25,000 nt of DNA from Owenia fusiformis (Eukaryota; Annelida; Polychaeta; Sabellida; Oweniidae). The notes beneath the pieces were generated by a model. That model saw only the letters and a list, made by a program, of their open reading frames with translations, ran no database searches and was not told the DNA's origin. Within the stretch, counting starts at the first letter, position 1. Each line of letters begins with the position of its first letter. The stretch is from the NCBI GenBank assembly GCA_903813345.2, contig CAIIXF020000285.1:1-25000 (forward strand), written 5' to 3'. The position numbers were made by a program, and so were the translations under genes. This document shows positions 24,680 through 25,000 of the stretch, piece after piece.

Positions 24680-25000
24680 TGTCATAATTTGGGCCTGCTT
24701 TCACATTATTTTGCAGTTTGTTCAGGTTATAATCAACCTTAAGAAACAATAATTGTCACTGCAATCGAACAGCCTGTGTTATTCATATTGTATTATTGTA
24801 TTTTGGAGTGAGTCCAACATGCTGGACAGCTCATGTTATAATTGTAATTTGTAATTTTGATTTCATTGTACATATTGTCTGATTGGTCAAGTATTGAACG
24901 TATTACTCAACTCAGGTATTTCCACTAAGTATAAATGTTATTGAAAGCTCTTGTTCCACATCATTTCAACATCTGGTGATCGTAGTTTGAAAAGGGTCTA
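24680..25000 (+). repeat. 3' LTR of Element B, cut by the window end
   Basis: Begins TGTCATAATTTGGGCC directly after the polypurine tract and matches the 5' LTR from 17856 on. It has no MITE and keeps a 61-bp segment (24826-24886) that is missing from the 5' copy between positions 17995 and 17996. I see no base substitution in the roughly 260 bp shared. It continues beyond 25000. Confidence 0.88.

Larger units (their letters stand above)
17856..25000 (+). mobile_element. Element B: Gmr1-like Ty3/Gypsy retrotransposon
   Basis: 5' LTR, leader, gag-protease, pol with integrase before RT-RNase H, polypurine tract and 3' LTR in order on the plus strand. No env. It interrupts the LINE at about 17856. 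Frame breaks near 21220 and 21508 and the 500-bp insertion make it non-autonomous as read, although the LTRs are nearly identical. Confidence 0.88.

Overview
This looks like an intergenic, transposon-dense stretch of an invertebrate metazoan genome. It is AT-rich, has no recognisable cellular gene, and is packed with nested LTR retrotransposons, a LINE and small DNA transposons with terminal inverted repeats. The exact host cannot be read from the sequence. The mix (an env-bearing Ty3/Gypsy element, a Gmr1-type element with integrase before reverse transcriptase, a CR1/Jockey-like LINE, hAT-like and Tc1/mariner-like MITEs) would suit a marine invertebrate such as a mollusc or lower deuterostome, but this is only a guess.

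Region 1 (about 705-14,500, minus strand) is Element A, a retrovirus-like Ty3/Gypsy element. Read from high to low coordinates it has: an LTR-like block near 13,971-14,480; a leader with two candidate primer-binding sites, one tRNA-like; gag (13,643-12,015, with its zinc knuckle displaced into another frame, to 11,962); a protease frame with a long acidic tail (11,968-10,232); pol with RT, RNase H and integrase (10,265-7,497); a small ORF with a C-terminal membrane segment (7,214-6,828); and, after 4 kb that contains a 876-bp mariner-like MITE and a broken ORF of unknown identity (3,601-2,889), an intact env-like fusion glycoprotein ORF (2,651-705). Gag, pro and pol lie in three frames. Canonical -1 slippery heptamers, TTTAAAC and AAAAAAC, sit in the right phase at both junctions. 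Gag also carries an overlapping PSAP/PPxY late-domain motif. Together with the env ORF this describes an enveloped, budding retrovirus-like element. No matching 3' LTR is visible in the window, so whether env belongs to the same provirus is an inference.

Region 2 (about 15,213-17,855, minus strand) is a decayed non-LTR retrotransposon: a partial endonuclease, a reverse transcriptase with one in-frame stop, and a short-repeat 3' tail. Its 5' part is cut off by the LTR of Element B.

Region 3 (about 17,856-25,000, plus strand) is Element B, a Gmr1-like Ty3/Gypsy element with a gag-protease ORF and a pol in the unusual order integrase - RT - RNase H. Its two LTRs (the 3' one runs off the window) show no substitution that I can see in the shared part, but differ by a 135-bp hAT-like MITE insertion and a 61-bp deletion. 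Its integrase is interrupted by a cleanly inserted ~500-bp foreign segment and by frame breaks, so it is not autonomous as it stands.

The most notable content is Element A's double -1 frameshift architecture with late domain, accessory membrane ORF and F-like envelope, and Element B's rearranged pol with its insertion.
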